From the NCBI RefSeq assembly GCF_020882245.1, contig NC_083600.1, positions 41,759,019 through 41,823,018 on the forward strand: 64,000 nucleotides of DNA, in the 5' to 3' direction. Shown in pieces: positions 1-13,583 of the stretch. The notes under the pieces are model-generated. The model searched no databases and was not told the origin of the DNA. It saw only the letters and a program-made list of their open reading frames with translations. Every line of letters starts with the position of its first letter. Within the stretch, counting starts at the first letter, position 1. This DNA is from Rhopalosiphum padi. Lineage: Eukaryota; Arthropoda; Insecta; Hemiptera; Aphididae. The translations under genes and the position numbers were made by a program.

Positions 1-2029
1 GCATATTTGCATATTTATACTATATTGATAAGCGCATATTTAATGCATGAATATCTAGTATTTTTTAAGTGAATTAAGTTCCGAGCTCTAGATATAGCTA
101 TTAAAGTTATTTAATTTTAGTATTATAGTAGATTGATATAATTTTTTTTTATATAATTTAGTTACTACCTACATTGTAGTATTTAATTATTAAGATAATA
201 TTCGTGTATACCATACCATATAATATTAACTTCCATAATTTAAAATGTTATAATATCTTTCTGTAAATACCGTAAAATAGTGAAAAAAAATATAGTTTCA
301 TAATACCTATAAAGAGATAATATGAAATTGTTTTATGCATATAAGTAGCTCAAATATAATTGAAATATTTTAAAAATTTCATCGTAAATAGAAAATTATA
401 ATATAAATGTTGGTTAAAAATTGAAGAATATTTAAAGAAATTTTATTCATTTCGAGTTATGTACAAATTTCCGTTTATAAAAATGAGTACTCGGAATTTT
501 TAAGTTTGACTTCTTGAATACAAACTAGGTTCAATTTGATATCCAAACTTCTTCCTCTTTTTGAAAATTGAATATATTTATATATATATATATATATAGG
601 TTTATAAAATTACACATATTATATGATACATCTGTATAAAAATATTAAAAATACTTAGGCACAATATTTTTTTATATAGAATATAGGTATGCATTTGAAG
701 TTAGATTTTGACAAATTTGCAAACTATTTTGTAGTTAAAAAATCCTAAAAACTTTTCTCTTTGTATCTACATTTTTAAAATGTTGTACAAAATTATTCAT
801 GAGTAGTATATAATGAAACCATAAAATCTAAGAAATGTACTATAATTTTCTATAGACATTTTATGTTCTAATTAGGACAAAATTACTTATATTTTAAATG
901 ATATTTTTTAAACTTGACATTTTCACCCCTATTTATTAAGGTGATATTTAAACGTAATTATAATTTAAACTGCAGTTTAATTTTCACTTTAATTTGTGTT
1001 CTATAAATATTAAATTATAATTCATATCAGAAAGTTTTTTTTTTTTAATTACCTAATAGATTTATGTCTAAACCGGTCATCATTTAATTCTATACAAAAT
1101 TGTCATACAGATAAATGTTTATTTTAAGTTATAGATAATAGATAGATTAGAGTCCTTATTTTTTGTAAATTTTGCTACTGCATACTACCATTTTTTTTAT
1201 CATATCTATAGGACTATAGACAAATATCATTTAATGGTTGTATAACTAGTAAACATAAACTTTTTTTCGTCTAATTATAATTTGCTAATGCACACAACAA
1301 AATAGGGTCTGATTGACACCCAATGTTTAATTTTCTAATGCCCGATAAGATACGATAAGTATTTGATGTTTTTATTTCAATTTAAAATAAGCACAAGTAA
1401 TTAATTTTGACAACAATTTGAACAATTTTTACGTTACATTAATTAAAACTCTAATTAACTTATAGAAATTAAATATGACTTTAATTTGTTAATAATTATT
1501 AATAAATTCTAATAGATTCATCTAATTATTTAAATGCGACGAAATAACAACATACTTATTTACGTTTTTTTAGCCTAAAAAATCCTAGAATATTTATAGT
1601 ATAAAAACAAAAAATCACGCTTATATTCTAGTTTTTTTTTGTTTAAGTGGTGTAAATTGGTCAATTTTGGCTGAGATAAGATTGGTTAAACTACCAAAAT
1701 TCATTAAAACAAAATAAACAAAAAATAATAAATTATTGCCATTTAAGAAAAAAATTGTACTTTGTATGTACATTTATGATTAAATTAAAAAAATGTTTGG
1801 ACCATATAAATGAGTATTTTTATGTCATAAGAACAACTAAATACAGAATTCAAATTGCAGGGCTCTACACAAAAATATTATATTATTATATTTACACAGT
1901 GCATCATAGAATTAAAATTTAACATACCTATAAACTATAATAGTATACTCATCTCAGTTAAATGGTAATATATTCTTATTAGTTATTTTTTTATTACTTA
2001 CCTAAGACTCACAGTCTTACGCATCCAAC

Positions 2030-2712
2030 CACCGAATCGCGGCGACACAAAAAGTACGTTTTAAAAAGTTGGACAAAAAGCCCGGATTTAGTTTTTATAA
2101 TCGGGACAAAAAGTCAGAGCATATTTTTAGGGTCGGACAAAAAGTCCAAAAATTAATATTTATTTTAAATATTTAAAAATTTAAAAATATTTGTACACAT
2201 ATTATAATTTTGTATAACTAACAAAAATATAACGGAAATCTACTATAGTTAGGTATCAATAGTAATGACAAATTTAAATTTTTTATTATATTATATTATA
2301 CTAATTTTTTTTTAGTTTTAGTTTAAATGACTTGTTTATAAATAAAATAAAATTCATTGTTTGTTGAAATGTATTTAGTTACAAATAAATGTTGATATTG
2401 TTGTTCCTAAGATATTGTGCGACTGCACCTACGAGTATGTTAATATTTTTAAATATGTACCTATTAAAATTAATAATAAATTACATAATTATAAATGAAA
2501 ATAAGAAAATCAAAAAAAAATTTAATAATACAATGTGCAGGTATATAATATTTAATGTCTACAAATATTTTTTAATTTTTAAAATAAATATTAATTATAT
2601 AAAATATTTTGTATTTTCGGACTTTTTGTCCGACTATAAAAACTGAATCTGGATTTTAGTTCAAATTTTTTTAAACCAGACTTTTTGACCGATTATCCCA
2701 ACCGCTATAGGC
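2030..2712. repeat. MITE-like element with repeated ACAAAAAGTC subterminal motifs
   Basis: The left end (about 2030-2150) carries four direct copies of a motif close to GGACAAAAAGTC. The right end (about 2615-2700) carries the same motif inverted (GGACTTTTTGTCCG, CAGACTTTTTGACCG). The intervening 450 bases are very AT-rich. Inverted ends with subterminal repeats and no coding capacity suggest a non-autonomous DNA transposon. The exact termini and target duplication could not be fixed by eye. Confidence 0.55.
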
Positions 2713-4544
2713 CTATCTAAAAATTTTGGTTGAGGTACAAGGCTCAAAAATCGGCCTTGACTACTCACTACATCCTATGTACCCCTAATAAATAATGCCA
2801 TACGTCCAAAGCAGATAAACAAATAACAGATCATAACATCACATTCTTATCATCTTAAATAAGTTTTGGTATCTAAAGAAATATTAGGTATCATAATTTA
2901 TTATAAATCAGAATTAAAATAAATAGCTATTGTTAATAAACATAATTTATAAAAGAAAAAAAAGGCTATAAATAAAAAAAATTAAGTGGTTTACACTATG
3001 CATAAAGATTTTGTACAACATATCAATTTAGTAGTGCCATGATGTGGAAAAATGATGAGCGTAGCAGAAAATCATTAACATTATAATAGAATCTATTAAT
3101 CGTATAACAAGTAACAAATAGTTTGAAATAAAATTTTTAAAAAGGTACAAATTACCAGTAATCAGAAAAACATTCTACTAAGGAATATGAATTTAAAAAT
3201 GTATATTGTTATATAAAAAATAGTAACAAGTATTTTTTTTAAAAAAAATAAATAGTTTTGTAATGAGTTATGACTCAAATTATGTAAAAAATTATTATCT
3301 AGAACGTTAATACTGTTTTGAGATTATAATTTATAATTGTGTTTATTGTTAAATAAAACACTCAATATACTAAAATTTAATAATTCAATCTCAAATTATG
3401 ACTAAAAATTATAATTAGTATAGTAAAAAAAAAAAAAACAAAAAAATAAATAAATAAAAAATAGTTATAAATTTATTAATTATTACGTACTACATATTAT
3501 TTTGAGTAATTTATTATTATATGTTTTAAACAAACATTATGGAGATAATATAAAAGTAATCAGTGTTTTAAAGTTACATATTATAATTAAGAATTTAAAA
3601 ATAAAATACAGAAAATCAAAATTAAAAAAATTAAATACTTAAATATATTTTAAGTAAATTCAGCAATGTCATATTGTTTTATTAATTTAATACAATCTGA
3701 ATCACAATGGGTTTAAGTATTTTTTTAAAGTTAATGTGTATTAAATTATTGTTTAATATAGGATCATTTTTATAATTAAAAGTTAGACAATCACTAAATC
3801 TAATAAATAATAAATGTTTAGTTACATTTACAAGTCATTGGTTTAAGCAAAACTAAATTCTAATACAATAAATAAATTAAACTTAATATTTTTAACATAA
3901 AACATAAAATTATTATAAATCAAATTCATACAACTTGATGTTATTATTTTTAAATTAGTTACAAAATATTATTGTATTTTATAATAAACTAAATAGCATA
4001 TAAAAAATGCCGAACCTTAATGGTAATTAAGACTTTAATGTTTATAATACTTACAAAAATATTCATTATGAATAAATACCTGGACAACTTCATTATAATT
4101 TTCTTGTGATCTATAATAAATTGTGATTGTTTCAATAATAATTTTATGTATTTACAATTTTGACAAAAAAAAAAATTACCCGTAAACTAATACAAAATAC
4201 TTCTTCATAGTATTTTAAATAAAAATTACATTTTTAATTTTTTTTTTTTTTATGAATACTTCAACTGTAATAATTGAAGTTAAAAAAAAAACAATTATTA
4301 CAAAATATTATAATTTAAATAATGAATTCATGAAAAATAAAATGTTAGTTATTAGCATTAAAAATTAAATAGAATATTTCACTTCAAATACAAACATTTT
4401 TTTTTCCAGTTCAAGTTCTAGTACTAGGTTACATTAAACTTAAATACATTTATAATAAAGTTATAGCAATTTTACTTCCTCAAATTTTAAACTAGATTAT
4501 GAATGAAGTATGTTACTTAATGTATAATAATTGAGCAACTAATA

Positions 4545-4658
4545 CAGGTTGTCTTAGAAAAATCTAATGAATAAGAAATTAGATATTTATCATATTTTAT
4601 TATATCTTCACATTAAATCACTAATTTCTTATTCAATTAACATTTTTGTGACACCTAT
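4545..4658. repeat. Small foldback (inverted repeat) element
   Basis: The core arms GAATAAGAAATTAG (near 4569) and CTAATTTCTTATTC (near 4620) are exact reverse complements. The outer flanks CAGGTTGTC and GTGACACCT also pair approximately. This is a short palindromic element of MITE type lying just outside the 3' end of the nucleoside transporter gene. No target duplication was identified. Confidence 0.4.
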
Positions 4659-4954
4659 ACATGGGCACTTATTTGAAAAATGATGATGATTGTCTACCCT
4701 AAACATTTATTTAACATTATTAAAATATTTTAGATTATTATGGATGATCAAATATATATAATAGCCAATAGGTAAATAAATAATATTAGGCTGTACATTT
4801 TGGCTTCATCTTTTGATAATAATTATGATCTACACCTGTATCTATATCAAATTAACATACTTATTATCAATGTCTGATTTGTTAAAATACAATATACATA
4901 AAAATAAGTCTAATATTAAACACAAAAAAAGTTTTTGAACATTTTAATATATTT

Positions 4955-7900
4955 TTATATGGATATGTGTTTAACAATAAATGGCATTGTCATTCCGAAG
5001 AGTATACCACTACAAATTCCAGTAATCAGCATAGCAGCTCCAAACATGCCTGCAATACCACTGTATCTTGGTTCAACACAGCTAAAAGTAATCAGATTTT
5101 ATTAGTATACATATATTGTAGATGATAGAACTGTTAAAATAAACAATTATTTTACCTTGGAGTATACATCATTGCTACAGAACTGTAATAACCACTAGAT
5201 AATCCAAGAATTGCTCCTAATGCCCAAAATACATAATCATTATTAATAAGTACTGGCATTACTCTTGTAACACCAATTGGGTGGTAATTGCAAACCAAAA
5301 ATAATGGAATAAGAATAACTCTCAGTCCCACAGGAATAAAAAGCCATTTTTGCTTTGGCTAAAATAATAATAATAATAATATATAATATTAATTATTTAA
5401 TAAAAAAAATAAATGTAATTTATATTTACCCAAGAAAACAAAGTAGAAAAATATGTTCCGATAAGTGCACATACATTGAATGTTAAAAAGCACATTACAC
5501 TGGTATAATATGTTTCTCCAAAAAGAAAATCTTTACTTGATGTTTTAATATCTATAACACATAAGTAGTTTTATGATTCTAAGTAATTAAATATTATGAT
5601 TTGTTTAACAAAATAATAAAATAACTATACCTGAATGAACTGCTGGAAATATTGCAAGAGTAACAAAGAATACAAAAAATACATTAATCAATTGTGGGCT
5701 GGCTTGTTTAAAAATACGCCAATAAGGAACTTTTTCATTTTCTCCGCTTTGTTTTGAATTTTGATTTTCAATTTGACGTTGATAAATAAGTTCATGATAT
5801 TTATAAAATCTCTACAAGTATACATGCACATATAAATAAATATATTTTTATATACTCTTACTCGAGAGTATAAATTACTTACATTTAATGGCAATGCAAA
5901 ATATGTATCAAAACAGGCAAGTAACACAAACAGTGCAGTAGTAAAATAATATATAGCAGCAGTTCGAGCATCAGGAGTTATTGAAATTGATGCTATGTTT
6001 GCGACAGATGTAAATGTACCACTCAAATTTGTACCAAGAACTACAGCACCAATATATTTTGTAGGGAGCTTAGCAGCCATTCCAAAAACAGAATTGTTGT
6101 AAATACCGTTTGCCATATTTAATAATACTATACTGCCTAGAGTTGACCAGAAAAATAGAGCTGGTATTTGAGAGGTATTAATCATGACCAATGCAACAGT
6201 AAAAACAAAACAAAGTACTTCAGTAAGAATTGACCATACAATTCGAGTTGTCAATTTTCCTCTGAAATTAAAATCAATAAGAAATTAATATAATAAAGTA
6301 TAATACATTTGTATTTATAGGTAATCTTGAATTATTGAGAAAATTAATTATACACATTTGGTAAATTATTGGAATTTGTTATTTTTAGTTATTTATTATT
6401 TAAAATACATTTTTATTGTTTAGAGTTTGTGTAGTAATAATTATGTTTATTGAAAATGGAAAACTACAAGTTTGTAACATTTTAAGTATGAACGGATACA
6501 TATGAATTGCAATGTAATTATTTTTATTTATTTAAATATATTAAATCAGTGTTTCCCAAAGTGTGTTCTGCGGAACCCTAAGGTTCCGCTGGATAATCTC
6601 AAGGGTTCCATCAGATTATTACTACATATTATTAAAAATTATTATTTTATATTATTTAAAAAAAGAGGGTTCCACGAAACACAAACTATTTCTCAAGGGT
6701 GCTGTGGTCGTAAAAGTTTGGGAATCGCTGTATTAAACAATACTTTAATATTAATAATTGAAAAAGTAAATTTATTGGAGGGTAGTTTATAGGCTGAGGA
6801 TGAATCATATTGATTCTATATGAAACTTGGACTTATGATACTGCCTATACCTGATAATAAGTTAACCTTCTTATTATGTTAAGTGTTTAAAACTATTATT
6901 ATCATTCAATAATTATTTTAATTTGTTAAATTACTATAGTAATACAAGTGTAGACATAGCAAATATTTTAATTAAAAGTTATATCTAAAATTTGATTGGT
7001 ATGTATATTTATTTTAAATTAATTTTTATCTATATCAAATGCTATTAAATAATAAAAAAATTGATAACCTTTTACCATTTGCTCACCATGGTATATGTAA
7101 TCATTAATACTACAATATTTATGATTAATAATAAAATGTATTAGGTCAACTAACATAAGAATATTAATATTTACATTTAATCTTACCCTATTGGACAAAA
7201 TATGTTGAGCCAATTGAACAGAAGACTAGGTAGCTGTGAGCCAATAGTCAAGTAAGCCATGAAAACGGAAGCATAAAATAGATCTTTACCTAGATAATCT
7301 TCTCCCAACTTGTATTCCACAAAATACTAAAAAAAAGTTAATTTACATTTTTTTTATCAGTAGCAAGTTATAAAACTATTTTATAATACATTTTTAATGA
7401 CTGGTTGTATAAAAGTTTAAGCAACCAAGCATAAAAGTTTAAGAAAATATTTTAAATACAATATTAGTGGGTTGCTAACAAATGTATTAAGAGGACGTTA
7501 CACCTATATGTGTTGTCTTTGTCTTACTAACATCTAGAACTAATTTTGTTATTAGCTTTAATATTGAAGTAAATGTATCAATTATAAAACTTAAAAATAA
7601 GAATACTATTTAGACATCTCATATGCTTTTATTGATATAATCATTTTAAAGTGAGTTATAGCTATGTAAAATATTAGAACTTTAAAATTCTCATAACTCA
7701 CATTATAATTATAATATTAATAAAAGCATACAAGATGCTTTGATAATATTCTTACCTTTAATAGTTCAATTATTGACTTCAATATTAAAGCTAAAAACAT
7801 AAAATGAATGCTGTAAATTAGTAAGACAAAACAACACATGTGGATATGACATACTCTTAAATGTTTAGAACACTCTTACATAGTAGTATTATACATATTT

Positions 7901-8561
7901 TTTTAATTTAAAATTACATTAATTACATTCTTAATAAAAATCAATTTAAGTATTTTATTATGAACAAAATAAATTATTGTAAATATAATAATATAATAAT
8001 TAATACATATTAAATTAATACTTACAGATTTAGCATTTATAAACATATTCCAAGGCATTAATATTCCTATTCCATGTAGAACTAAGATTAAATACACAAT
8101 GTTCCATCTAAAACAATTGAAATGAATTATATTATTATTATGTATTCAAATTATAGTAGATCTAAATGTATAAAACAATTGTAAAAACTTATTTTGAAAA
8201 TGTTTATTTATCACAAACATTTTAATATTAGTAATTACTTTTATTGAAATATAAAATAAAAAGTTTTTATAAAATAAACAAAATTATAGAACAGATTTAA
8301 ATGAATAAGATAATTAATAGTAAATTACAAAATAAACATTAATGCACCATTAACAATGTGAATAGAAATATCTCAGGTATATATAAATTTTGACTCACCT
8401 ATCTTTTGGAGGGTCAGTCTCTAATACTGCATCATCCATGCTGAATGATTTAAAGTTAAGTTCGTCGTTCGGTAAATTAGTTTCTTCCCATGCAGGAGTT
8501 AAACGAACTGGTACTTGCTCAGAAGCAACACTTGTGAATGAATTATGTTGAGTTGGTTGCA
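4955..8561 (-). CDS. Equilibrative nucleoside transporter (ENT/SLC29 family)
   Basis: Multi-exon gene. Exons, 5' to 3' on the minus strand: 8561-8399, 8107-8026, 7326-7187, 6261-5883, 5811-5631, 5551-5430, 5358-5156, 5081-4955 (stop at 4957-4955). All joins keep frame. Family marks are GIGILMPWNMFINAKSYF at the end of the first membrane helix, the run ending QIPALFFW, and a C-terminal part with a charged helix (VGLRVILIPLF) followed by GLSSGYYSS and MMYTP. Repeated hydrophobic segments fit the 11-helix ENT fold. ENT proteins move nucleosides across membranes by facilitated diffusion. The start is uncertain. The first in-frame Met inside exon 1 (8439) gives 424 aa, but the frame is open to the exon edge at 8561 and that edge begins TG, so an upstream exon ending in A would create an ATG there. 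Which ENT paralogue this is cannot be told. Confidence 0.93.
6547..6730. mobile_element. hAT-type MITE in transporter intron
   Basis: The 184-bp element begins CAGTGTTTCCCAAAGTG and ends with the inverse, TTTGGGAATCGCTG. It is flanked by 8-bp duplications TATTAAAT (6539-6546) and TATTAAAC (6731-6738), seven of eight matching. Terminal CAG-TTCCCAAA and an 8-bp duplication are hallmarks of non-autonomous hAT elements. It sits in the ENT intron between exons 7187-7326 and 5883-6261 and has no coding capacity. Confidence 0.8.
7487..7860. mobile_element. Foldback MITE with TTAA ends, copy 1 (transporter intron)
   Basis: The 374-bp element is bounded by TTAA and begins TTAAGAGGACGTTACACC; the other end is ATGACATACTCTTAA. 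The two halves pair over much of their length: AAGAATACTATTTAGACATC near 7598 pairs with GATGCTTTGATAATATTCTT near 7735, and both arms carry a related TTTTATTGATAT/ATTAATAAAAGC segment. The same element recurs at 48263-48675 and 53126-53290. TTAA borders are what piggyBac-type insertion leaves, but no transposase is present to confirm the class. Confidence 0.7.
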
Positions 8562-11500
8562 CTAAAAAAAAATGTATAATTTGCATAAGTAAAAAGAATA
8601 AACGAGATAATTAATAAATAAAAATAAAAATGCATGGTTATTATTGCTTTACTGATTATAAAAAATTACTTTATCAACTATATACTACACATTATTATTT
8701 ACTAAGTATTTACCTTAATGTCAATAATTTTAAAATACACCGAGATGATAAATATAAATCACATTACAGTGCTAAATTAACCAATTGATCTCTAAAATAA
8801 GTTTATTTTTGTAAGTATCTCATACATAGATTGGGTGTTGGGTATTTAAAATAATTTCCTATTGACTATTTTATGAACTTGATATTTTTTAAATATAATG
8901 TATTATGTAATAATACTATGAATGCAGGAAACATGTTACTAATTCAATTAAGACACAAAAGTTTAGTAGCTTACCTGGGAATACACTCACAACTCATAAA
9001 ATAAAATGTACAGATTACATAATTATTTATTTTTATTAGTTCGAAACCTATAAAAATGATTATAAATTACAACTAAAAACTTATGAGAAATAAATAATGT
9101 TAATAGGAATAAGTTATGTTACTTAAGATTTTTTTCAACTGTTAAAAATGTGAAACGATTTTTAAATAGTATTAAGTCTTTGACAATATTTCAGCTACAT
9201 GCATTTTAAAATTATAAACATATATCCGTTATTTGTTAATTATTAAAAATGTTTATACTTACGAAAAATAATAATATTGAATCAAACAAAACACGACTAT
9301 AGGGGCATCGTATTAACTCGAAAATATTATAACAAAAAAAAAAACTGAGTATAAAGCTATATATGTTGGAGGTCACAATATTTGAAAAGAATTTATTAAG
9401 GAGGGATATTGTTTGGAATGTGGAATTCAATTAAGGGTCAATCTGGTTCCTAGTTATATAGACATATAGTTATATAGGTTCATAAATACCACAGCGTTTC
9501 ACATTGTTTAACACTCGTATTCCAATTCGAATTAGTTCGTTGAAGTATTAAAACAGTTTTGCTATTCAAATGAAGTTCAACTAAACGTTTGATTATAATT
9601 TTAAAAATAAGCAAAACAAACTAGAAATATGTATGCAATTTTAATGATAACTATTTAAACATTTTTACCTACTACAAAAAATTACGAAGAAATTACATGT
9701 TATTTAATTTGTTTCAAGCTATTTAAAATTCTACAATAACAATAATTTAACTTAAGTTAGAAACAATATTTAAAAATACTTATGCCTAAAAGATTATAGC
9801 ACAATAAAAGATTTTAATTTATTTTGCGTTTTTCTCAAAAGCGTTCCCAGTTTTCTAGTAACTCCAGAAAAAATTATGTTTCAACTTTTAAATTATTCTG
9901 GTTATTTTAACATAATAATATTTTTGAAATTTTGATAATAATTAATGACTAAATATAGCTTATAATACAATAGCCTATAGTTATTAAAAGAAATAAATGG
10001 ACATTTTATTCAGGCGGATTACACACGTGCAACTCCAATTAAACAAATCATAAAAAAATGCATTATTTGTGCCAGACGCGCAGAAACGTGATAAAAACTT
10101 ATTATAGACATACCTAAAATTTTTATCATGATTTAGGCAATATAATATTAAATTCTTGGAATAACACCTATAAATTATGAATTACTATTTTTAACCAATA
10201 ATTTATTGCAATAACAATAACAGTACGATAATCAATATTAGTAAAAGATATAAACTGGTATTACAGTGATTATTTCAAAATTTCAAATAGTAAACACTTA
10301 TTACAATTCTTGATAAATATTTACGTTTGACAAAAATTAAGTTTTTTATTTTTTAAGATATTATATACTTATTAGTTATTAGAATGACCAACACACATTT
10401 TTAATTTAATATTTCTAATTATAATATTTTTCTGAAAATTTAAATTTATTAAACGGGTAGGTACTTAATTAGTTAAAGCTAGTTTATCAACATTTTGCGA
10501 GGTAAACCGATGCACTCCACTATTTAAATTTTAAATACATAATGTATTTTTAAACTTAACTATATAAACACTCAATCGATATTCGGTATAAAGCCGATAA
10601 AGATATACATAAACATTTTCTGCTTCAGAATATGAAATTAAAAAAAAATATGTTTGTCATTCAAAAATTCAAAACATAATATTCTGTAAATATTTTTTTT
10701 CAAAAATTTTTTATTATAACAAAGTTATATAGAAATTATATTATAAAACTTATAGTTTTTAAGATAATTTTGTTTTCTATTAAAAGAATCATCATCTATA
10801 GTAGTATATATAGATTTAATATATTTATAACAAATAATAAATATAATCTACTCACGGTTTTTTTTTTTTACTCAACTTAAAGCACAGTATAAACACTATT
10901 TAAAAAAAATAAATAAATACAACACTATCTTAAAACGAGATGAATTAATATATATAGTACAAGATCCAGATTCCACTCGTGTATCTACTACCGTTACAAC
11001 TTCAAATGAAACTAAACCAACTCGAACGCAATTTTGTTAGCTAAATAATAGGCGGCATTTATAACTAATATTAATATATTAATGCAAACATCGATAAAGA
11101 TATAATTTAAATAATTTAATATATATTGTTAACCGTCTGTCGGCTCTACAAGTATGTAACTAATTTACAACAAGAAAATAATATTTAATATTATTTATAA
11201 ATGCGTATAGTTAATTATTGATAAATAAATATAAGAGTATCAATTTTCATTATTATTACATAATATAGAATAAATAATTTTATGAGAAAATTACTATCAC
11301 GACGAAACACCTAATTTAAATTGCTCATACAAAATATAGAGTAATATTCTAATAAATTAAGTTTGTATAATTGAATTGACCTAAGTTTATTCCTAAGGTT
11401 TTTAATTTCATAAGAAATCTACTAGAGGCTTGATTAAATTACATATACGAATCCTTGTGTATAATAATTATATTAAATATATAAAAGAAATTAAATCATT

Positions 11501-13311
11501 TGTTTCAAATAAATAATTTTTATACGATTTAAAATAATACATTACGAACTAAAACAAAATAATTTACTGAAAGTAAATAACTGCACTTTTTAATAAAATT
11601 GAATTAAGATTATTAATATTTATTTATTGTTGTTAAAATGCGTTTAGGTAATTATAAGACATTTAAAGCAATAATTTTGAATGAAAAAATTAAGATTACA
11701 TTAACACTACTCAAATATTATATTGTAATTTGTAAACATAACCATGTTTTAATTAGATTAAGATAAGTCGGACTATATAAATTGTATAAATACCTTATTA
11801 GTTATTACCTTAATGGATATCGTATGATATATATTATTCTCGTTTGGTTATTACTCACTTTAATATATTTAAAAAAAAATGCAGACAAGGTTTTATTTAA
11901 AACATAAAACAAAAAAAAAATTATAAACAAATCGTCTTTCACATTTTTTAGTTATTTACACACTGACACATCTGACTTGTAGAAAGCAGTTAAGTATAAT
12001 GAATGTCACCAAACAACTTATAATTCCATTAGGAATAAATGTTGTAACCCATAGGCATATGTTTATTTTAAAAATATCACTAAGAAAACTATTCTGGAAT
12101 TTAGGATATAATAATTAATAAACACAAGGTAAATAATAATATTAAAAAAATACTTATTTACGTACCTATAAACGTTATTTTATTTTTAAACAAACCGTAG
12201 AACATTAGTTTGATTAATAAAAATAAAGAAAAAGAGTTTGTAAGGTTCTCAATAAAATGTGATTTAGATAATTTGGTGTAGTATACTATTGTCAACCTTG
12301 ATTATGACTGGAATTCTAAATAGGAAGGTAGGTAACATAGAAACTGCATTATCAACCTCGAATATCAATAATGATTAAACGACGAATCCGGTTTCTTTTT
12401 CCACTTAGATAAAAAATAGTTATTTTGTACTTACAACAATACACACGTGTTATAAAATGTGTACTGCAAAAAATTAAAGTTTGAATTAACCAAACTAATT
12501 GCCGAAAAACAAGAAATAAATTGGCTTAGACAGCACTAAATCAATACCTACATATTATTATATCCTATGGTTTAAAGTTTAAATGCAATTTAATTATTTT
12601 AAATATTAACTGTATTATCATATTATTGGAAGAGCCTAAAATATATTTTTTACACCGAAACCATATTACAAACAAAATTAACCGTTGATTTGACTAAAAA
12701 AAAAATTATCAGGTATATTATCACGGTGTACCTTTTTTTATAAAGTTTTTATCTGAAGAACACTTAATAGTTAATAATATAAAACGAACCGTACATACTA
12801 AAAAACCCTAATGTATCAATTACTAAAATACAGTTAAATTCCATTATTCTTTATCAAAATAATCATTATATGGACAATGGCAGATACAAACATAATTGTA
12901 TAAGATGTGTAAATTACGTGACAAATATCAACTGGGGTTTTAGTTTACACGTTTTTATGATTTTGATCATGTCGTCTATACAATTTTAGTTACATAATTA
13001 CATTATTTTTTGTTCGTCATCACTAGGTTAGAGGACTTGTAGCTATGAAAAAGTACTAAAAATGCAAGCACTTATACTAAATATATAATATGCACTTAAT
13101 TTTTTTTTTTTGCTATTCAATTTAAAAGTATTAATAAAATAAATAGTAAAGTCAAAACAATTACCGTATTTAAATACATATATTGTAGATTGACAACCTA
13201 AACACCACATAGCTCACTATGGTGGTTATGTGGTATAATATAAGACGTTAGATCGTAAACGATTATATCTATCTATATCATAATCAATAAATTAATAACA
13301 TTAATTATAGA

Positions 13312-13583
13312 CAGTGGCAAATTAACCACTAGGCTCGTGAGGTTTGAGTATAGGGCGGCAACTTGTAGGGGGCGGTAAATTTGTTATGTTATTTTATTCT
13401 TATTCTCAAAAAAAAAAAATTGAACCATTACTATTATTCACTCTCGAGGCGGCTATACTCGATAACCCATCACTCTTCGATGTTAGCCCATTTAAACTAC
13501 AATTCTTGGATAGTATTAAAAAAAACGGAGGCTGTTAACACTGAGCGTGCCTCATGGGCGCCGTGAAGGGTAATCCGCCAATG
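13312..13583. mobile_element. hAT-type MITE
   Basis: The 272-bp element starts CAGTGGCAAATTAACC and ends GGGTAATCCGCCAATG, an imperfect terminal inverted repeat. It is flanked by ATTATAGA (13304-13311) and ATCATAGA (13584-13591), seven of eight matching. It is GC-richer than its surroundings. The short open frames seen inside it are artefacts of the element. Confidence 0.7.

Larger units (their letters stand above)
1..4954. other. Gene-free AT-rich region
   Basis: I see no exon series, tRNA or rRNA here. The stretch is dominated by A/T homopolymers and a TA microsatellite (about 577-598). The only structured items are the repeat element at about 2030-2712 and a small foldback at about 4545-4658. 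The 85-codon open frame at 2389-2646 lies inside the repeat element, is almost entirely I/N/K/Y/F, and has no coding signature. Confidence 0.6.

Noticed and set aside
2389..2646. 85-codon forward open frame
   Set aside because: Almost entirely Ile/Asn/Lys/Tyr/Phe, lies inside a repeat element and has no homology signal; it is expected by chance in AT-rich DNA.
6502..6792. 96-codon forward open frame
   Set aside because: It spans the hAT-type MITE at 6547-6730 inside a transporter intron, on the opposite strand to the gene.
8977..8999. Possible coding first exon of the transporter (ATG followed by CCCAG and a GTAAGC donor)
   Set aside because: Joining it to the exon ending at 8561 gives a stop after a few codons; at best it is untranslated.
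13344..13566. Overlapping forward open frames
   Set aside because: They fall within the MITE at 13312-13583.
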